Of a stretch of DNA of 9,901 nt, positions 6,323 through 9,901 are shown in pieces. Below the pieces are notes generated by a model that searched no databases, was not told the origin of the DNA, and saw only the letters and a program-made list of their open reading frames with translations. Location of the stretch: NCBI GenBank assembly GCA_028279265.1, contig JANQOC010000416.1, forward strand, positions 1-9,901, read 5' to 3'. Source of the DNA: Hyphomicrobiales bacterium (lineage in GTDB: Bacteria > Pseudomonadota > Alphaproteobacteria > Rhizobiales > CAYWUX01). Position 1 is the stretch's first letter. Each line of letters begins with the position of its first letter. The position numbers and the translations under genes were made by a program.

Positions 6323-7609
6323 ATGCGCGCCAATGTCCCACACTTTACCTGCACCGGATTAAGTTCGGGGAAAACGGGCGGTATCCTATTCCTTGTATTG
6401 GCTCTCATGATCTTCTCGCCCGACAAGGCCAGTTCCCAGGGTACGAATTCCGAAGCCGCGAATTCAATGCAGGTTGCGGATGCCAATTTCCAGCGATTTA
6501 TTAACGAATTCTGGCCCCGGGCCCGCAAAAGCGGTATCCGCGCCGACATTTATAAGCAGGCTTTTGCAGGCCTGACACCTGATCCAAAGGTTTTGAAATT
6601 AAATGCGACGCAGCCGGAATTTGTGAAACCAATCTGGAACTATATTAACACCCGACTCAATGAGCAGCGCATTTCCAGGGGCCAGGAAATGCTCCAATCC
6701 CGAACCGGCATACTCGATGCCATTGAAGCGGTATATGGCGTCGACCGGCATATCCTCGTGGCCATCTGGGGTCTGGAATCCAATTACGGTTCGTTTACCG
6801 GCCGGCACAACGTCATCCGGGCACTGGCGACCTTGTCGTATCAGGGCAGACGACAACGCTATGGCCGCTCCCAGCTCATCGCCGCCCTGAAAATATTGCA
6901 AAAGGGAGACGTCACCCCGGATAAGATGTTCGGCTCATGGGCCGGCGCCATGGGACATACACAGTTCATTCCCACGACCTACGAATTATACGCGGTCGAT
7001 TTCGATGGCGACAAGAAGCGTGATGTCTGGACGACCGAAGCCGACGCTCTGGGTTCGGCGGCCAATTATTTGCGCCGCTCCAAATGGGAACCCGGAAAAA
7101 CGTGGGGCTACGAAGTCCGGTTGCCGGCAGGATTTGACTATTCGGAGGTCGGACGTTCCCGTGCCAAATCCATTCGCGACTGGATGCGCCTGGGAGTCCG
7201 CCGCGTTCGTGGAAAGGGATTTCCCCGGCCCCGAGATGTCGCAACCCTGATCGTTCCCAGCGGTGCCAACGGCCCTGCCTTTCTCGTCCTGAAAAATTTT
7301 CGCGCCATCTTGCGCTACAATAATGCCGTCGCCTATGCCCTGGCCGTCGGTCACCTGGCCGACCGGCTCAGAGGACTGCCGGAATTTGCCACACCCTGGC
7401 CCCTTGAGGATGTTCCCATCGCCAACAAGGCGGGGCGGAAAGAATTGCAGATACGCCTGAAAGCGCTCGGATATAAAATCGGAACTATCGATGGCAAAAT
7501 CGGAAATCGAACGCGGGCCGCATTGCGGCGCTACCAACGCGCCAAGGGATTGCCCGCGGACGGCTATCCCAGCGCCCGTGTCCTTGAATTCATGAGAAAT
7601 GAAGGCTGA
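6323..7609 (+). CDS. Lytic murein transglycosylase, MltB/SLT_2 family (second copy)
   Basis: Paralogue of the preceding gene with the same domain order and predicted reaction. Residue numbers here count from the in-frame ATG at 6269, which gives 446 residues. I prefer the ATG at 6323 (residue 19; 428 residues), because it leaves an ordinary signal peptide (core GGILFLVLALMIF, 37-49; site near KASSQ) and its MRA- start matches the first copy. Neither start has a good ribosome-binding site. QPEFVKPIWNYI (115-126) is the classic family motif. Catalytic Glu170 lies in AIWGLESNYGSF, then SWAGAMGHTQFIPTTYELY (223-241), the loop DFDGDKKRDVW (244-254), WGYEVRLPAGFD, and GPAFLVLKNF. The peptidoglycan-binding domain is about 388-443 (LQIRLKALGYKIG, IDGKIGNRTRAAL). 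The second Gly of the EF-hand-like loop is replaced by Lys, so calcium binding may differ from copy one. It is closer to the canonical family sequence than copy one, and no lipobox is present. Confidence 0.93.
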   Translation: MRANVPHFTCTGLSSGKTGGILFLVLALMIFSPDKASSQGTNSEAANSMQVADANFQRFINEFWPRARKSGIRADIYKQAFAGLTPDPKVLKLNATQPEFVKPIWNYINTRLNEQRISRGQEMLQSRTGILDAIEAVYGVDRHILVAIWGLESNYGSFTGRHNVIRALATLSYQGRRQRYGRSQLIAALKILQKGDVTPDKMFGSWAGAMGHTQFIPTTYELYAVDFDGDKKRDVWTTEADALGSAANYLRRSKWEPGKTWGYEVRLPAGFDYSEVGRSRAKSIRDWMRLGVRRVRGKGFPRPRDVATLIVPSGANGPAFLVLKNFRAILRYNNAVAYALAVGHLADRLRGLPEFATPWPLEDVPIANKAGRKELQIRLKALGYKIGTIDGKIGNRTRAALRRYQRAKGLPADGYPSARVLEFMRNEG

Positions 7610-7862
7610 TCCGAGATAAGTCGCTCATTTCGTTGCAGAAATTTCCGAGGTCTTCAATTTGGTATCCAATTGGCCCCTGTGTATCGGCATTCTCAAACCG
7701 TAATCATCAGCATTATGAAACACTATAAACTATTGAAATTATTACATAAAACTTTTTAATCACGATGCCGAAAGAAGTCTGGTTTTTGGCCTGTTCCCGG
7801 TTTAGTATCAGGTCTGAAATAGTTCGATATCAACATCAGATTTAAGACGCAGAGAAATCCTG
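7610..7862. other. Intergenic region before the SGNH hydrolase gene
   Basis: Nothing firm is seen in these 253 bases. Around 7715-7760 the DNA is AT-rich (for example CACTATAAACTATTG) and could hold a promoter, but no -35/-10 pair with correct spacing stands out. No strong terminator follows the transglycosylase; the best inverted repeat, ATTTC/GAAAT near 7630, is short and AT-only at its ends. So read-through into the SGNH gene is possible. Confidence 0.5.
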
Positions 7863-9170
7863 TTGGTTTCCAGATACACACAATTGCTGATCGTCGGTTT
7901 TCTGCTGCAAGTCGGCGCGGGCAGCTATAGCGCTTCGGCCCAGGCTCTGTCTGATTTGTCACGAACCTATGTCACGGCATTTCCGGACAATGACCAATAT
8001 CAATTGACTGTGTTTGGCGACTCCCTGGCAGAAGGCGTGGCCTCGGGGCTGAGTGTTGCCTTTGAGACCGACCGCCGCGTTAATGTTCGCAAGAACATCA
8101 GTTACGGGGCCAGCATGTATCGGTCTCGTCGCCTTAACTGGGCGGCCAAAACTCAAAAAGACTTCAAAAACCAGACCATTGATATCGCGGTCATCATGAT
8201 GGGGCTGAACGATCGTACCGGCCTGCGCCGCGGTCGCGAACGCATCAGTTTCGGATCAGACTCCTGGAAATCAATCTACGGTCAGCGTGTGGACCGGCTG
8301 ATGAAGTCCCTCAAGAAAAGCAAGGTAGCCATCTACTGGGTCGGCCTGCCGATCATGCGCCGGGCCAAGGACAATCTGCGGGCCCAGACGCTGAACGAAG
8401 TATACAGGGAAAAAGCCTTTCTGAACGGCATCAAATTTGTCGATACTTGGAACGGCTTCGCCGACCAGTATGGGCGGTTCAACGCTTTTGGACCGGATCT
8501 GACAGGTAAGGTTCGCCGCATACGCGCCGATGACGGCATTCATTTTACCCTCCGGGGAAATCGCAAACTGGCGCACTTTGTGGAAAGAGAAATACGCAGG
8601 GACCTGGCGATTGCGCGCAGCGAGCGCAATATCCCGTTGGCGGGCGATGAAAAAGAGCAGGAACGCCTGTTGCGTCAGGCCGAGGCTCTGTCCAAGGCAA
8701 AAAAACTTGAGAATTCAAGGCGAAATGCCAAAAAGAAAACCAGCTTTTTCAGTTTTGGCAAATCGGACACGAAGAAGAAAGACGAAGGCGGGAAAAATGT
8801 TACGACCATCAATGGCATCGAAATTGTCCGGCCAACATTATCTTCTGCGGTTCTGTCGAATATCAATCAGCGGCGCGGGTTAAATTTTGCCCAGAATAAC
8901 GCGATTATTGCCAATGATATCGACCGGGAACTCACAGCCTTGGCAACCATATCCCAAAATAGCAACATTGGCCTTAAAAATGCCAAACAACGCGTTCCAA
9001 TTACGCAGTCTCCGTATTACAAAGTCCTTGTAAAGGGAGAGGCGCTGCAGGCAAAAAAAGGACGGGCTGACGATTTTTCCTGGGAAGAGGCTGGCAACAA
9101 TAATAACGATCCAAAATTGGTGAAGTCGCAGCTGGACAATAAAGCAGAGAAATCCGGAGTATCAAATTAG
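7863..9170 (+). CDS. SGNH/GDSL hydrolase, DUF459 type, periplasmic
   Basis: A 435-residue putative esterase or acyl-transfer enzyme of the SGNH superfamily. The signal peptide is at 1-27 (core LLIVGFLLQVGAG, site near SASAQA). The fold spans about 47-250: block I VFGDSLAEGVASGL with nucleophile Ser54, block II Gly in NISYGASMY (Gly82), block III MGLNDR with Asn116, and block V DDGIHFT with Asp224 and His227, so all catalytic positions are present. Residues 262-310 are Lys/Glu-rich and probably a coiled or disordered linker. The C-terminal region ends in YYKVLVKGEALQAKKG and RADDFSW, which I recognise from DUF459 proteins. No ATG exists between the upstream TGA (7815) and the signal peptide; TTG 7863 is the most likely start, with a weak AGAGA at 7851-7855. 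The substrate is not shown by sequence. Neighbouring transglycosylases and a second SGNH-like lipoprotein suggest acyl groups on peptidoglycan or another envelope polysaccharide (inference). Confidence 0.85.
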   Translation: MVSRYTQLLIVGFLLQVGAGSYSASAQALSDLSRTYVTAFPDNDQYQLTVFGDSLAEGVASGLSVAFETDRRVNVRKNISYGASMYRSRRLNWAAKTQKDFKNQTIDIAVIMMGLNDRTGLRRGRERISFGSDSWKSIYGQRVDRLMKSLKKSKVAIYWVGLPIMRRAKDNLRAQTLNEVYREKAFLNGIKFVDTWNGFADQYGRFNAFGPDLTGKVRRIRADDGIHFTLRGNRKLAHFVEREIRRDLAIARSERNIPLAGDEKEQERLLRQAEALSKAKKLENSRRNAKKKTSFFSFGKSDTKKKDEGGKNVTTINGIEIVRPTLSSAVLSNINQRRGLNFAQNNAIIANDIDRELTALATISQNSNIGLKNAKQRVPITQSPYYKVLVKGEALQAKKGRADDFSWEEAGNNNNDPKLVKSQLDNKAEKSGVSN

Positions 9171-9242
9171 GGATTAGAGAATTAAATAGCAGTTTTACAT
9201 ACAAAATACGTACAAAGAACAATAAAGTGGGTGTTAAATCGT

Positions 9243-9901
9243 ATGCGTATAAAAGTTGGCCGAAGGTGTGCAGGCTCGGCAAGGGGTAAAGTAGGGGCAA
9301 TAATTCTTCCTATTAGTTTTGCCATCCTATTGTCAGGATGTTTTCCTGAAACCGGAGATAGTCAGTCGAAGAATAGCGGACAGTTTTCGGTGTCCTCTAT
9401 TTCAGATTCCACTGCTGCTCTTTTCAAATCGATTTTTAACCGTGCCGTGGGCTCTTCCGGTCCTGTTGTCAATCGGGAAAAGAAGACGGCACGCCTGGAT
9501 CACGGCAACCAGCCGGGTGGCACATCGACCGACAGCACAGACAGCCTCGTCTCAACGGGCAATAAAAAGTCAGACCGGGTTGTCGCAAACGTTTCCAACG
9601 GCACTCTGCACCAATCCAAACTTTCAGCCGCTTCGCCGGACCAACCTCTTATATTGGACGAGGTTTCAATATCGCAGGCTCGGTCCCGATTATTGCCGAA
9701 GACGAAATCACTCTCTAATTTTTATCGCGCGCTCGCAGGCATAGAATCCGGCACACGCGCCCAACCCGTCACCGTCCTTCATGTGGGTGACGATCAGATC
9801 TCAATGGACAGGTTTACCGGCGATCTGAGGAAAATGTTCCAGGAGAGATTCGGTGATGCAGGACGCGGCATGCTGGCTCCCGGACTCGCCTATCCGCTCT
9901 A
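9243..9901 (+). CDS. SGNH-like lipoprotein, 3' end beyond the window
   Basis: An open frame of 219 codons with no stop before the window edge. The N terminus is basic, then hydrophobic (VGAIILPISFAILLSG) and reaches a lipobox LSGC with Cys33, followed by Phe rather than Asp, so an outer-membrane lipoprotein is expected. Residues of about 38-155 are low-complexity, rich in Ser, Thr, Asn and Lys: a likely flexible linker. From about 157 (LSNFYRALAGIESG, VTVLHVGDDQISMDRFTGDL, RKMFQERFGDAGRGMLAPG) the sequence matches the beginning of the SGNH/GDSL family that carries 'HxGDSxxxxDxxTxxLRxxLQxRFGDxGxG'. The position of the nucleophilic Ser is Asp184 (GAC GAT, 9789-9794). Blocks with the Asn and the Asp-His pair would lie outside the window. 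It starts 72 bases after the DUF459 hydrolase on the same strand, probably in one operon. The ribosome-binding site is poor (GTGGG at 9228-9232). GTG 9231 is an alternative start. Confidence 0.8.
   Translation, partial: MRIKVGRRCAGSARGKVGAIILPISFAILLSGCFPETGDSQSKNSGQFSVSSISDSTAALFKSIFNRAVGSSGPVVNREKKTARLDHGNQPGGTSTDSTDSLVSTGNKKSDRVVANVSNGTLHQSKLSAASPDQPLILDEVSISQARSRLLPKTKSLSNFYRALAGIESGTRAQPVTVLHVGDDQISMDRFTGDLRKMFQERFGDAGRGMLAPGLAYPL

Noticed and set aside
6986..7537. 183-codon antisense open frame within the second transglycosylase
   Set aside because: It is the reverse strand of a well-supported gene, without motifs or a ribosome-binding site. The same applies to 5002-5523 on the minus strand.
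9319..9744. 141-codon open frame on the + strand
   Set aside because: It lies in another frame of the lipoprotein gene starting at 9243, whose frame has a lipobox and SGNH motifs; the 141-codon product has no recognisable features.
1..9901. Mobile element, CRISPR array or toxin-antitoxin/defence system
   Set aside because: No transposase, integrase, regularly spaced repeats or known defence domains were found on either strand.

Overview
The window looks like chromosomal DNA of a Gram-negative bacterium, most likely an alphaproteobacterium. The evidence is moderate-to-high GC coding regions, a UgpC-type ABC ATPase, a bactofilin, an autotransporter with an outer-membrane barrel, two SLT_2 (MltB-type) lytic transglycosylases with C-terminal peptidoglycan-binding domains, and a DUF459-type SGNH hydrolase with the 'GRADDFSW' tail I associate with alphaproteobacterial members. 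I cannot assign a genus. No tRNA, rRNA, insertion sequence, integrase or CRISPR array is visible.

Layout. (1) 1-1290: the end of an unidentified reading frame, then a UgpC/MalK-type ATPase gene whose 5' end looks damaged by a one-base deletion directly after its ATG, closed by a good intrinsic terminator. (2) 1312-1749, minus strand: a small bactofilin gene convergent with the ATPase. (3) 1750-2258: a 509-bp divergent intergenic region with a palindrome, a very AT-rich block (14% GC over 2101-2220) and a strong hairpin just before the next ribosome-binding site. (4) 2265-4652: an autotransporter with a signal peptide, an 'NxGxI' beta-helix passenger and a C-terminal barrel. (5) 4948-6225 and 6323-7609: tandem paralogous lytic transglycosylases, both with the catalytic Glu. 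(6) 7863-9170: an SGNH/GDSL (DUF459-type) periplasmic hydrolase. (7) 9243-9901, running off the end: a lipoprotein with an SGNH-like domain whose nucleophile position reads GDD instead of GDS.

Working together: from the bactofilin onward almost every gene concerns the cell envelope. The bactofilin is a cytoskeletal scaffold often tied to wall enzymes. The autotransporter is a surface protein. The two transglycosylases cut peptidoglycan glycan strands. The two SGNH proteins are candidates for adding or removing acyl (O-acetyl) groups on wall or surface polysaccharide. The last four genes (4948-9901) point the same way and are plausibly one functional cluster. Whether a membrane acyltransferase (MBOAT) follows outside the window is the key open question. 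The ATPase is unrelated (sugar or glycerol-3-phosphate uptake).
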